Position numbers and translations under genes: made by a program. Shown piece by piece: positions 46,181 to 58,749 of a stretch of 64,000 nt of DNA. The DNA is taken from positions 17,188,600 through 17,252,599 of the forward strand of contig NC_045150.1 in the NCBI RefSeq assembly GCF_008831285.2. The letters are read 5' to 3'. The DNA is from Nymphaea colorata (lineage: Eukaryota; Streptophyta; Magnoliopsida; Nymphaeales; Nymphaeaceae). Below the pieces are notes generated by a model. That model made no database searches, was not told the origin of the DNA, and saw only the letters and a list, made by a program, of their open reading frames with translations. How positions within the stretch are numbered: position 1 is the first letter of the stretch; every line of letters begins with the position of its first letter.

Positions 46181-46240
46181 TATTGCATCAGGTTTATCTC
46201 GTCAAATGGCTTCGAAAGCAAGCGGTAGAGACCAACTACA

Positions 46241-47319
46241 ACTATGAGAAAATTTGATGTGATAACAGGTAGATCGGATACAACAATATTAAATATGAAG
46301 CCCTTAGTACAAAAAACCCAAACAGTTGTAAGTCTAAAAAGAAACAAAATTAACAAAGAATAGCTGGCTTGAAAAGAAACAAATATATGCAGAACAGGAG
46401 CTAAAATAATAGTAGGTAAAAGAAAAAAGAAAAGAGAATAAGAAAATCAACCATTCTCAAACCATTAAGGCAAAGTTAGATTGAAATACTGGACCCCATC
46501 CATCCCATCTATTCATTTGGGCATTTGTTATTATTTATTTATTTTCTATTTAATTGTTTTCTTTATTCATTTTTGCCAACTTATAACTAATATTTATTTA
46601 ATATGCAACCCGAGCTTGGCCATTTTATCTGCGGATCAAAACAATAAAAGAAGAGGTCCACAAGAATGTTTGCAACGGCCCGACCGTTGTGGGTTTCATT
46701 TAACATGTCGATGAATGGAGACATCGTTAAATTTGAACCACCAAAGCATGTGGAGTCGTGGAGGCAGTAACTTCTGCGAATGGTGCGACTATAGAGCCGT
46801 TGGAAGCCAAATGGAGGCCATTTACCAATTTGATCAAATGTGCACCGGGTCTCTCTCTCTTGGAGATACCAGCAGGGCTTCAATACCATCCTTGCTTCTT
46901 TTACTTTGTTCACCATTTTGGTAGGCTTCAATCTTAGCGATTTGCAGGAGACAAGGTCGGTCATCTCTTGCTCTCTTATCCATTTGGCAATGTTGCGTTC
47001 TTTGTAGATATTTTGTTATATTATTCATAATCTCGTGGGAGAATTGAGGGATCCTGAGTTAGATTTCTTTCTTGGTGTTTCTAGATGTATTTCATGGGAG
47101 ATATACCAGCAGAGCGTAATGCACATCCTTGGTTCTCTTTTACTTCGTTCGTCTTGCTCATGGGTCGACTACAATAAAAGATAGCTTCTGCCACGATCAT
47201 TCCCATGGAAAGGTCTGTGGTGGACAAAATGGTAAAAGTTGTTCCTCTTTTAGCAGAATACTTTTACAAGATAATAAGAGGAGGCAAACTCAAGGGAGAG
47301 AGAGAGGGACCGGCAATCT
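46241..47319. other. Spacer with a small imperfect duplication
   Basis: No gene recognised. A ~55-base segment near 46861 (GGAGATACCAGCAGGGCTTC) recurs in modified form near 47097 (GGAGATATACCAGCAGAGCG), followed in both by ATCCTTG-TTCTTTTACTTYGTTC. Near 47208-47285 an open stretch reads VDKMVKVVPLLAEYFYKIIR, of unknown origin. Confidence 0.4.
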
Positions 47320-47631
47320 GTGATCACCTTTCCATGCTTCTCTCGTTCTGCAGCCTTCCAATATGACGAGGTTCTTGTCAATGAGAATGAGTACAAGAGA
47401 GCCAGGACTCTTTTCCTCCACTTGATTCCCTCATCTATCGATGAAGCAGAGAGCAAACACAGGCACCTCCGTTGCCCACTCGAACGCAATCTTATCCAAG
47501 ACCACGAGATCGGAAGCAATGTCGTTTTCTCACTTGTAGAGTTCTTCTCATCCAGCCTCAAGAATGCTGGTGGATTTATGCATGGGGCAAACATTAAGGA
47601 ATGGTTGAAGAGAGAAAGTTCCTCCACTTGA
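47320..47631 (+). CDS. Unidentified ORF (103 codons)
   Basis: Runs from ATG at 47320 to a stop at 47629-47631. It has protein-like composition without low complexity: NEYKRARTLFLHLIPSSID, KHRHLRCPLERNLIQDHEIG and NVVFSLVEFFSSSLKNAGG. No domain, signal peptide or membrane segment was recognised, and I cannot assign a family. It could be an exon of a host gene, as the first codons may be intronic (a TGCAG acceptor lies near 47350). Confidence 0.3.
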   Translation: MITFPCFSRSAAFQYDEVLVNENEYKRARTLFLHLIPSSIDEAESKHRHLRCPLERNLIQDHEIGSNVVFSLVEFFSSSLKNAGGFMHGANIKEWLKRESSST

Positions 47632-47731
47632 CGATTTATGTTGGATAGCGACAGATCTCTTTTGTGTTTGTGCATTTTTTTCCACATTGTGTCGCGTAAG
47701 CCTTGCTGTTTGTTGCTTCATGAGGTTATTC

Positions 47732-50700
47732 ATACCTACTGAATTGGTTAGATATTTCGTGCATGAATATGAAGTATGTGGCTGTCTTGGTGCAATTTTT
47801 AACTCACCAAAGCAAGAAGCTTCCTACTGAAATAATGGACTTATTATTAAGCACGTGGAGTGGAGCCAGAGGTAACTTGGGAAGATCAACAGAACATCAA
47901 TATATTCAATAATCAGTTTCATGAGCTTGAGCATGACATGAAAGCCGCCACGGTGTCACCTTTTTTTTTTCTTTTCCTTTTCGACTTAGTACTTTCGGTT
48001 TACTGTTAGATTTTGGTCCTCATGTTTTTTTAGAAATTATAGAATATGATAGTTGTCCTTGGTATGTACTTCTGGATTCCGGTTGTTGGCGGGTAAATCA
48101 AAGATATCCATGTTCTCCTGCATATGTTATTTCCTGAAGCTCCAGATGTTGTTAGTGGTAGTGGACACGAATCATGTTAAGCATGAAAGTGTATGCATTT
48201 AGGATAAAGATCATCGTATTTGAGCTTTTTCAAGAGAAGTTTGCATAGTGATGAGATTGCACAAAAAATCTTCTTACCCTGCACATAAAGAATGATAGCA
48301 TCAATTATCAATTTGTGATTACAAATACGACAGATGTACACAAAGGTCATACAGTCAAGTGTCTACAATTTGGTTTTAACAGCTGAAAGCCTGAAATGCA
48401 GTTGTCACATTTTCATGTCAACCACAAATTCTGTCTATCGAGAAAAGATGAAGAACTGAAAAGTTCAACAACTGAAAAGAATAATTATTTTCAGTGGAAG
48501 GGCAAAAATTGATAAACAAATGTCCACAGGCATATCGTTATTAGCATTCCCTGTGGCCCATTTGTGCTGATATGATAATGTTAGAGTGCATTCAACTCAC
48601 AAATCAGGAGCATGGTTGATTTTATGCCTTTAGTTACATCCAAAGGGAACAGATATTAAAGACTTTGCTTTGTGCTTCGGTCGACCGTATCTAATTTTTG
48701 AAGTCTTGAACATCAAATATGAAATGTAAATGTTCCTTCAGATCTATCTGAATAGTCCATGAAATAAAGGTCAATCAGACTATGAGGACCAAGAAATGCT
48801 CATCACTGCATTTTTGTGATGCTCAAGTATCTAGTTTAGGGCCCCATACATGATGACCCAATATACCATTTTTGCCACTAGCCATGGTTGTACATTCCTA
48901 AACCTTAACAACAAATATTCCTTGGAGATTTTTCGGAAATCCAAAAATATTCTGCTATATTAGAAAACAAGGTGTAAATTAAGCAATTTTTTTTCCTTTA
49001 CATGATAAAAGATGTTTTTCTATACATCATTGTTGTAGAGTCCACAAAATTTGATCTTAGATCACTTAGATTTCAAAATCCAAAGATATGACCCTCCCTC
49101 ATCTGACCTTGCATCAGCCCATTTGACAATGGAAAATACTAAAGTGAGGATCCAGCTTTTAATTCATATTATCAATGCATGCAGTCATGTACATAATATC
49201 ATTGTATGCAGTCATGATGATATACATTCATAACTAAACCAAAATTTGAGTGTGTTATCCTACTAGGATGTAATAAAGATCAGGCATTCTTATATATAAT
49301 GTATGCTAATTGTAACCAAGTCTCTCTATGACATATCTTGTTTAGTGGTGTGATCTACACATGCCAAATATGCGCTACTCTCTGATATGTTTTGTTTATG
49401 AGCAGACACAGAGGAGTGGTGCTTCATATTTTGCATGGAACATTGGCACTTTAAAAATATGTGACGTTAGAAATTTGCCAAGCATCAAGTATGGTTCACT
49501 TTTCAGAAAGCACAGCTATCAAAGAGGTGGCTAATTATATGTGAAGGAGAAAAGGACATTAAAGTACATTTTGAATAATGTAATTGGATTCAATATCTAA
49601 AAGGGCAGCAGCTTTGATAGTGAAGGCAGTATGGAATTTCTAAATCTATGAACTTCCCTTTATCATTTCCAAGCTTGTGCAGCAATCCTTTGGTCGATAA
49701 AGCTGTGGGCGTATGGATCTATGTGGATCTTGATAATAGTTTAGTCTTGTAGTTGATTTTCTCTTTATGGTATTGATGCTTTTTCTTTCTATCTTTCTTT
49801 CCTTTTTTTTTTGTGCAGGTTGGTATTTTCTTAGTCCCAGTTCCGTAATTACTCTGAGATTACCGTTTTCATCAAACTTTTATCTGGATCAATCTGACTC
49901 AAACCAATGGTTAGCATTTGAACCAGAGGATGATTTGCCTTTGTTATGGTGATCAGCTTTCTTTTTGTCTATGTTGATCCACTGTCACAAATATCGCAAC
50001 TTATATGAAAAAGACACATTAAATACGTGAAAAATAAGTCAGGCGTAGAAAGCAATACAATGCATCTTTTTTAAAAAATGTCAGAATATAAAAAACAAAA
50101 AAAACGTGAATTATACACGTTTTTTTAATATTTTTTATTAACTTCTTATTTATTTTATTTTTTATATTTTCAGGATTTTTTAAATATTTTAATTTTTTTA
50201 AAAAATCTTGATTTCCAAAATATTTCCGAAATATAGAACTTTGCGGTGTTATCCTTGAGAAATTCATGTTCACCTCATACTCTAATAATTTAATAATTTC
50301 AGATAAATATAATAATTTCAGGTAAATATATCATATTGCACTGACATCATGTTCATATTGCACTGACATCATGTTCACCTCATGCTCTTATCCAGCATTA
50401 CCAATCAACTTCTATTTGAAAATATACCAGCTATCAAGGTTATGTTAGTGCCGAACTATATTTTGTATGTGACTATGTATCAAATATGTTGTTGTTTAGC
50501 AGGGGGTTGTGGTCTACTCTTCAATTGAAGCTTGTAATGGATCCAATAAACCAGGCATTTTAGCATACTGAAAAAAATATTGCTGATATTGGTTTCAACC
50601 AAGCATTCTTAAAGACATTTTTTGTGCATTATGTTCTTTTCTCTAGTCCTTAGTGTTTTGCAATCAGTTTCACAAGGTCTATTTTATTTCCTGACAATTG

Positions 50701-53285
50701 TGCAAGAGATATTTGCTGTTTTGGCTGACACATTTCACAAGCTTGGTTTCAACTGCAAGTTTTGGTTCTACATGGGACTAATTTTCTGGATGAACCAATT
50801 GTCTCTCTTCTTGTTTCAGTTTCCAATAAATTGAAGTATTTTATAGTAAGTTTTGTCCTACAATTATTTTCTTCTAAAACTATTTCATGGAGCCTTGATT
50901 TTGGCTATAAGTACTCATTTTTTTCATCCAATCCTCCATTTTTTGTTTTGTTTGCAGGTGATCAAGATCTTAGCTTTCTTCATGATCCATGAATTGGATT
51001 GGGAATTTAGGAACTTATTCTGAGGTGAAGATTGCTTTATCTTTCTTTTTTGTTTTCTATGACAAAAAAATAGGAGCTTTCTGAGCAGGCCAAGATTTGC
51101 TTGCCCAAAAGGTTGATCATTTACAGTATTGTATGTCTCTACTAGTTATTTGTGTATAACGTGCAATATATTTCTATTTTATTTATGAAATTTCTCTTAC
51201 TGTACCAGAGATGATATGTTCTTTCACATACCCCTGTCCATCATTCTTAAACTTTTTGACTGTTTGGATACAAGTATTGCTACACTACATGAATATGGGA
51301 GAATTAGAATTGTTTCTAGGAGAAATAAGATGCTAAGCTGCTAATATGAGAAAATTAGAATTGTTTCACCATACTAGTCTCTGGGTTAAATTTTCTAGAT
51401 GTGTATGAACCTGCTATTTTTTTATTTATTTTCTCTATTTCGACCAGAAATGGCTTGGGGAGCATTTTGATAAGAAAGAAGCAGGCATGCTCAAAGGATA
51501 CTTATTTTCTATTATTCTTATGTATTTTTTTATAATTTTCAATTGTATAAACAATATCTTTTATAGTACAATACTTATTTCTATGTTCTCTCTCTCTCTC
51601 TACATATATATATATAATAAAAAAATGTAGAATAATTAAAATGGCCATGACTTTTCCATGGCTAATGTACAAGTAACAGTGGCTGTTGCAAATAACCGTA
51701 ACAGCCAAAACCATGGCTAGTGGCCTAGGTACATCATGGCTGGTTGATAAAATTGCCAGTCACAAAAAACGTGTTTTTTAAAAGAAAACAAATGGACATG
51801 ATAAATAAACCTTTTTTTTTTTCATTTTTTCCTTTTTCTTCATTTTTTTAATGTTTTAAACAGTTTTTTTTATTTTCTAATTTTATATGTTGCAAATCTA
51901 CTTATTTGTTGATGTTTTGTTTATAGTTTCTCACTTATTTTACTTTTTCTTAATTTGAGTTTTTTTTAATTTTTAAAAATTTGTTTATTTTTCTGGTTTT
52001 TTCTCCTTTATTTTCAAGCTCACCGTATTGTAGCCGAGAAAAAACTGCGGTTTAAAACTCAAGAATTTTTTTTGTGACTATGGTCAAAACCATGACAAAA
52101 AGTTAACAGCTACAAGGGTTTTTGCCAAAGCCAGGTTAGTTAACAACCACAGGGAAGGTCACGGCTGAAAATACTTTCAGCCACAGTTTCGGGGTTCATT
52201 TCATGGAAGCTCTCTTACGGCTTCAACAATGACTTTTTGGTTTTGTAATCGGTCTCCTTTTTCTATAGCTCTTGCTTTCCGGATCGCAATAATAAGGAAC
52301 TGAAATGGGTATGTCTGCTTAGCCGCAAGAGATGAAATTCTGCTTCATCATCTCAAACCACTCTATACAAGTCGCTTCACTTATGAGACGTCTAATCAAA
52401 GAGGAGGACAAAATGAATCTTCGGCGTGTCTTACTATTGTCACAAAAACTGCAATATTTTCAAGTTATTGTGACAATATCACCAAAAAACTGGTGAAATG
52501 AAAAAATGGGAATTTATCCCACATTTGAAATGAATACTATCGTACTATGATAAATTTTGTTAGATTATTCCTTTTTTAAATCAAAACATTATCTGGTACA
52601 TCTTAAGCTTTGTTTTCATTTTTGTCTGTTTCAGAATTTGAAGAACTATTTCTGAATATCATTTTTGTATGAAAATTAGCGGAAAGTCTATCTTGGACTC
52701 CTGAGATTTTCTAGAAAAAGATCCTTTTTAGCTGATTCCAGAGAAAATCTGTTGCCGATGAAAACATGGGAAATGGTATTTGTGACAATGATGTTATCTA
52801 GTAATTCCAGCTGCAAATGCTTAATTAGTTTTTAGTTTTTCATTTAAGAATGGTCATTTATTTCCAGCCGAGTTTGATGTTGGAATTTTCAAGGCTTGTA
52901 CAATTCTTTTTCCCTTTTAAATGTCTTTTTCATATGATTTACTTACTCCTTCACTCATCGGCAGCATCTAGTTTCGTTTGTCGACTGTTTCCATTGTTCC
53001 TGGCATCGCTGTTGATCCAACATGTGCCCAAACAAGCTCTGAAAGGTCAGATGTCATAATGCTGGATTAAGTTAATTATATTGTGAATATAAGTTTGTTC
53101 CACCATTTTTCCTTTATTTGGCTCTTTTTCCTTGTAATCCCCTGTACAAATTTTTAAGCCATTTACTCTGCTACTTCCCCTCTTCTTTATTGCAAATTCT
53201 TCAGCTTGAGCCATTTAGATTATTAATCCTTATTTTATTAAATTTGTTCATTGTGGTTCATTTATAAAAAACATTGCCCTTGTAG
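47732..53285. other. Long AT-rich spacer, no gene assembled
   Basis: No recognised coding sequence. Possible isolated exon-like pieces follow good acceptors: 49819-49952 (TTGTGCAG, then LDQSDSNQWLAFEPEDDLP) and 50960-50992. They may belong to the same gene as the ligase exon at 53286, but no continuity could be shown. A (CT)n(TA)n tract lies at 51590-51616. Confidence 0.4.
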
Positions 53286-53460
53286 TTATGATGGACAACG
53301 TGCTCAATTTCACAAATTAATGGATGGTTCCATAAAAGTCTTGTCTCGAAGTGGAGAAGAAACAAATTCAAGATCTCCATATTTGGTAAAGATAATCAAG
53401 GAGTTATCAAAACAAGCAGCAGGGACTTATATTTTGGATGGGGAGATGATAAGAAGTTTT
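53286..53460 (+). pseudogene. DNA ligase exon, ATP-dependent (LIG1/LIG6-like), isolated
   Basis: After an acceptor (CTTGTAG/T) the frame reads YDGQRAQFHKLMDGSIKVLS, RSGEETNSRSPYLVKIIKEL and GTYILDGE. This matches the start of the adenylation domain of ATP-dependent DNA ligases, where motif I is K-x-D-G-x-R, followed by the SR-G-(D/E)E-TSR segment typical of eukaryotic ligase 1 and plant ligase 6. The catalytic Lys directly before Y-D-G is not supplied: read continuously the codon is AGT (Ser), and an upstream exon with it was not found. After LDGE the similarity ends without a clear donor. Probably a duplicated or relict exon. Confidence 0.7.
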
Positions 53461-53569
53461 TACAATTTGTCCTCTTCCCATCTGGTTGATAGAACAACTA
53501 GTGCTCCACGATGTCTTTGTACTTTTGTTGTTCCTCATGCAATTGTAGTGTTAAGGGGCTATTAGGCAC

Positions 53570-55160
53570 CAGTAACAAATTGTTACTATCTAGTAAAACA
53601 GTCTTAAAAATTGGGGCAGATTCATGGAACCATGTAAAGTAATGATGTATGAATCTACCCTAAATTTTAGGCAGAATCACTGGACGGTAACAATCTGTTA
53701 TTGGTGCCAAGTGGCCAGTAAAGGACTATGATTGAGACAATGGTGGCTTACACCTTTTCAAAGATGTAAGACTTTTTGCTAAATGGTTTAACTTCTGTTT
53801 GAAGTCTAAGCCGATGTAAATCCAAAATGAATCTGTCACTAATGGCCATGGGGCAATCTAGTAACCTTCTTTTTCCTTTCACTTGATAAGAAGTCTTCTA
53901 GAAGGTAGAAGGCTTGCTGATGTAAGTTTGTGTTCCCTTATCACTTGATAAAAGTCATCTAGAAGGTCAAATGCTGCTGCTGTAAGTTTGTATCACGAAA
54001 ACTTTGACAGTAAAAGAATCAAATATTTTCATAAAGCAAACTGGAACAAAGAATGTTTGTAATAGATAAGTAGTCACAACACTTGTGCTAACTAAGTAGT
54101 TATAGCACATTAGCTTGTTGAGATTATGTTATAGGTTTAATTAGATGTGTATTTTGAATAATAACACTGTTTGCTCTTATAACAAGCAAAAATTAAGATT
54201 TTCCATAAAATCAACCGGCATTGTATATGCATATTGTAAAACCAATACCGAAATGGGAATATATATATGTATATATACATAATAAATGTATAAAGAGAGA
54301 GAGAGAGGGAGAGAGAGAGAGAGAGACGTGTGTTTGAATTCTTGTGGTGGGGAGGTGTTGGATTGAGGTTGAGAGGGAAAGAGAAGCCTTCAACTTTTTC
54401 TATTATTTTCTTGAGTTGTAACAATATGCAGTTGAACATGACCATGAGAGTGGCCTTCTCATTAAATGATTTTTATACAAATCTATAGCAATTCTCATCT
54501 GACCATGAGAGTTTACGTAAGTTGAGCTTGCCAAGGTTGAACTCAACTCATTTACTTATCTTTAACCCGAACATGGCTCCTTTATTAGATGAGTTGAGAT
54601 TGATCTGAGTTGGACCAACAAAGGTCAAGAGTGCACCAGAGTTGGCTCGACTCATTGAACATCCATAATTGTGGTTAGGAATTAAAGCTGGTTTTGCCTC
54701 TTACACCAGCTAAACAAGAAGTAAGGAGCAAGACTGAGGCGGTGTCCTGCCTATGGATTTAATTGAACATCCGGGGTGTCACTGCAACCCCATTTCTCTG
54801 AAGAAGATACATCATGTCATGGGTTGTCCAAGAAATGCTGCAATACTTCATGCAGTGAACAAATAGGACCATATAAACTGAATAGGAATGCCTCAAATAA
54901 AAACCTGACATGAATTTAGCGAGCAAGTATGGTTAATGACTAAAATACCTTAGTTAACAGTGAAAAAAACTTTTTGTAAAAAGCAAAAAACTATAAATGA
55001 CATTTCTTTTTAACAAATGACCAAAATATCCTTCCATCCTTTACTAGTTAACATGTGCATGATGCACACAACTTTCTCTCTCAAGTAACAGTCACCTGGG
55101 CAGCGACTTTGGTATTTTTTGTCTAAGAAAGAGGTACCAAACCCTTTGGTGTTAGACCCA
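53570..55160. other. Spacer with a small duplication
   Basis: No gene recognised. A ~60-bp segment (CACTTGATAAGAAGTCTTCT, near 53880) recurs near 53941, and GGCCAYTAGGCACCAGTAACAAAT-like words recur near 53560 and 53700. A (GA)n tract lies at 54292-54326. Confidence 0.4.
54292..54326. repeat. (GA)n microsatellite
   Basis: About 17 GA units with one GG interruption, preceded by an ATATATGTATATA stretch. Confidence 0.95.
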
Positions 55161-55166
55161 TTTGGA

Positions 55167-55287
55167 TAGGGGCGGAGCTAGGAATTTTTCATCAAGCAGG
55201 CCAAATTAAAATTTTTAAATTTGTTTACTAGGCTGAAATATCATTTTTCAAAATTTTTATATAGAACAAGTGAAATTTTTTAAAATT

Positions 55288-55349
<62 letters not shown>

Positions 55350-55396
55350 ATGTTGGGCCAGGGCCCTTGTGAGACGTACCATGGCTCCGCCTTGCA
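55167..55396. mobile_element. Small non-autonomous DNA element (MITE-like), invaded by (TA)n
   Basis: Left end TAGGGGCGGAGCTAGG and right end CATGGCTCCGCC form a short inverted pair (GGCGGAGC/GCTCCGCC). The interior includes TTTTTCATCAAGCAGGCC and an expanded (TA)n at 55290-55347. These ends are common in plant hAT-like miniature elements. Target-site duplications could not be read with confidence. A related terminus is at 22297-22311. Confidence 0.55.
55290..55347. repeat. (TA)n microsatellite within the MITE-like element
   Basis: About 28 TA units with few interruptions. Confidence 0.95.
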
Positions 55397-55929
55397 TAAG
55401 GATGCTCCTATGTTAAGCTTGCTTTGATTAATATGATAGCCATGAGAGCTTAATGGTTTTTGTAAGCCCATCTGCAATCCGCTCTTCAAATGATGTTCGT
55501 CTCGCACCAATAGTGCCTTGAGCAACTTTGTCCCTAACAAAATGAACATCCACTTCAATGCGCTGTCTTCGATTATGAAAAAGTTGGAGTAGCTGCTAAA
55601 TATTTTGCCTTCACAATGTCACACCATATGGATGGTGGATTTTTTTTGTTCTTATTACAAGTTCAACTAGAAATATGTCTACTACGTTGCATATTCTGTT
55701 ATGTGGGCCACTGCATGGCATTCGGCCCCGAGACAGCTCCCCATTGAGATTCTACAAGATCCTAATAAATTGGCTGAACCTTGTAATTACCCCTAAATTT
55801 TTTGTTTCATATATATCTAGCGTCTCCACAATTATTTTCAACAATTTTGGGTCTCAAATACTTCAATTTATTGCAGTTCCGAATTTAAATCTAAACTTTC
55901 AACCCAACCCCTACCTCAGTCTACGCTGA

Positions 55930-56220
55930 TAATTCATGTCAAATATAGAACTAAACCCAATTCAAAATCCAAAGTCAAGATCCAATAACCAAGCTTAGAT
56001 CCAGATCTGGATCCAAATCCCAACTTTAGATTAAAAAATAGATCCCTAGATCCCAATTTGGATCTAAAACTGAGCTCTAGACCTAAAACTAAGCCTTAAA
56101 TCCAAATTCAAAGTTTTAGATCCAAATTAGAACTTTAGATATAGACCTAAATCCAAATCCAAGTACCAGATCCAAAATTCTGCTCTAGAATCAAAACGAA
56201 GGTTAAAAACTCATAGACTT
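55930..56220. repeat. Degenerate short tandem repeat, GATCCAAAT-type
   Basis: Repeated, diverged words of the form TTAGATCCAAAT, CTAGACCTAAAACT and AGATCCAGATCTGGATCC at roughly 10-25 base spacing over about 290 bases. There is no coding frame. Confidence 0.6.
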
Positions 56221-58749
56221 CAGAATGAAAGTCAGTCCCAAAATAGGAAAATAGATTCAGAAAATCGCCCAGAGATCTAGATTAGATAAAAAAACAAAAA
56301 ATCTTGATAAAAAAAATTCAAACTCAAATGTTTGAAATCGAGCTCAAGAATCAATTCCCAACATCATTTGCAAGCTCGCCCTGACTTTTTAATTTACTCA
56401 GCTTCGTAAAATCCAAATCTGGATGTACAGTTCATATTTCAAGCTTAACCACCTACCCAATCCATGATCCAACCTTTGACATGGGTCTGGGACCCTCCCA
56501 TTCAAGGAATTAGTTCCAGATCGAAAACGAACCTGGAATCATAAAAAATGGAGCCAGACCCGTTTTATAAAAGGAATATTATACCTCTTAAAAGTATTAC
56601 ATATTTTTTGTTGTTAAACTTTTATTTTTTTAGGTGGGACCTACCTGGGGACGGCAGAGGGGCAAAGGCCACCCTTAATTTGCCTCCTTACGCAAAGTTT
56701 TGGCAGCGCTTGGTGTGCTGCCTAGAGCACTTGTTGTGTTACTAAGTGCTCTGCCTAGGGTGCATGGTGCTATCGAGTGCTAAGGTTGAGAGTGCACGGC
56801 AGCACCAAGCGCAATGCACAGTCATGTGCACCCAGAACAGGGCCTGCTACATTGACAATCTCCTTTTTTGGTAAAAATTGGCCCCAAGAAAGCGGTTTTG
56901 CTCCTCTTGGGTGGGCTTTAGCCCTTCCAACCCCCTTCAAACGATGTTTCCAGAGCTAAGGGCAAATCTCCATATGTCAAAACCTATAAAGAAAAATAGA
57001 AATAAAATAAATTCAAAAACTTTAAAATTCATAAGAAATCTTGACAAATTAAAAAACTTTCAAATGCTGAATTTTAGCTGTTTTTTTTTTATAAATACCC
57101 CCACATCTTCATCATTGGGAATGAACTAAATTTTGGGGAACTCCTTGAGCCCTCTAACTAAGAGCTTTGAAGTCCTTTTTATCTTTCTTCTTCATCTATT
57201 CTTCTCTCCCACTTTCAACATTTTTTCATCTTCAAACTTGGGATTCTCCTTTTCCAACCTTCATCTTCAATGAGTAGGAAGGGGAGCACGTGGACAACCT
57301 TGGAAAGCTTCTTCAACAGGTCAGAGTTTTCATTTTGGAAGCTTCATTGTTTGATTAAAGTAAAGGACTCATCTCTTCTTCAACTCTACCATCTCGAGGT
57401 ATGTAGTATCATTTTTCTCCTAATCTTCCCTTCATCATCTCCCCATGGCCATGTAAGAGCTCTATTGAAATTTCCTCCTCAAAGCCAAGAGCCACGTTTG
57501 AGTGTACTGAAAATATGAGGAAGGTGAAGCATGTCTTGTTTGTTTAAGAAATTCAAATGGGCATGATATGTGTTTTTTTTAACCTTCAATTGATGTATGG
57601 CTTTGTTATATCATTACAGATGATATGCATGTATAGCTAGTTGAATTTTGAGGTTGGGGCTTGTCCAACCCAAAAAGAACACTATGAATATATAGATGTT
57701 AAAATGTGTTTTGACATCATTTGGATCCACATTCCCTTGATAAAATATCTATTGGTCACCCTGTTAGTAGCCTTATAAGAGTGATCCACCTTTAAAAGAG
57801 TGTCTTCCCAATCGGATTTAAGAACAAGAGGAGTACTCTTTATTGATAGTTGCTTTTTCTTTTGAAGTTAGTCTCTCGCCACACCCAATGGTGGGAGGGA
57901 CATACTTTTTTTGAAGGATTTCAAAAGATAAGTCCTCCCTAAGGAGGCTATGGAGACTTACCCTAGGCTCTCCCATGAGCCCAAGTTTCTCTATTGCCTA
58001 CATAAAATATTGAAGTTTAAATTTTCAAAATTATCTCCTAAATCTTAATTTCTATATAATAATAAAAGAGCGGTTAACATATCTTGTTATTAGATCATTT
58101 TTTCTCCCTTCTTTTCTTCGCTCGTTCTTAATTTGTCTTTTTTTTAGAATATTTATATCTCTCTGATTATTCCTTAAAATCTCTGTTTTACTAATTTCCC
58201 TTTCTCTAGTTCTTCTCTCCCTTAAAAATCTTTACATCTCTCTCTCTCCCTCTCTCTCTCTCTCTCACACACACCACACACACACACATTTTTCCTCTTA
58301 AACTCTCTTGCTCTTCTACTAGTTTTTCTCTTTATTTCTTTCCTACTTCTTATAAATCTTTATTTTTCTCTCTTAATTTCTTCTTAAAATCTCTTGCTCT
58401 TTTACTGGTTTTTCTCTGTCCATATTTTCTCTCTCATTAAAATCTTTGTATATATCTCTCTCTCTAACTGTTTTGGTAAAGGTTTATGAAATACTTTCCT
58501 TTAAAAAGAATTTCCTTCCATCGCTTTATAAAGTTTTAACTTTGTTACCAAGTATTAGACTACATATAGGTTGACGATGATGTTCTGGTGAATATGAAAT
58601 GCATTGAGAATGAGCTTAGCCATAGGATTAGTTATCCGTGGTAAATGTGCTGGGAATGGCCAAGCCTCGTACCAACAGGCCAGTCCCTTTTTTGTTTTTT
58701 TGAAAATAAAAATAATTTTTTAATACACTCCAGAAACAAAACCTAAACA
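56221..58749. other. Spacer without recognised genes
   Basis: No gene recognised. It includes a 9-bp inverted repeat (AGAGCACTT at 56724, AAGTGCTCT at 56744; 11-base loop), a CT-rich stretch ahead of an ATG at 57270 with no recognisable protein, and a (CT)n(CA)n microsatellite at 58236-58289. Confidence 0.45.
58236..58289. repeat. (CT)n(CA)n compound microsatellite
   Basis: CT units followed by CA units with a CC interruption. Confidence 0.95.

Larger units (their letters stand above)
43935..46240 (-). mobile_element. hAT DNA transposon, 3' portion, carrying a PGK gene fragment
   Basis: The terminus at 43935 reads TAGGGGTGGGTATCGGGCCG and is followed to about 44118 by GGGCC/CCCGG-rich subterminal repeats, typical of a plant hAT group. 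The C-terminal dimerisation domain of the transposase lies at 45583-46180 on the minus strand, facing that terminus. Between them, in the same orientation, are two phosphoglycerate kinase exons (44498-44909). The opposite terminus and the N-terminal transposase were not found, so the element is 5'-truncated or its other end is unrecognised. That both features belong to one element is inferred from orientation and order. Confidence 0.65.

Noticed and set aside
56724-56752. 9-bp hairpin as a microRNA precursor
   Set aside because: The stem is far too short for a plant miRNA precursor and no longer pairing extends from it.
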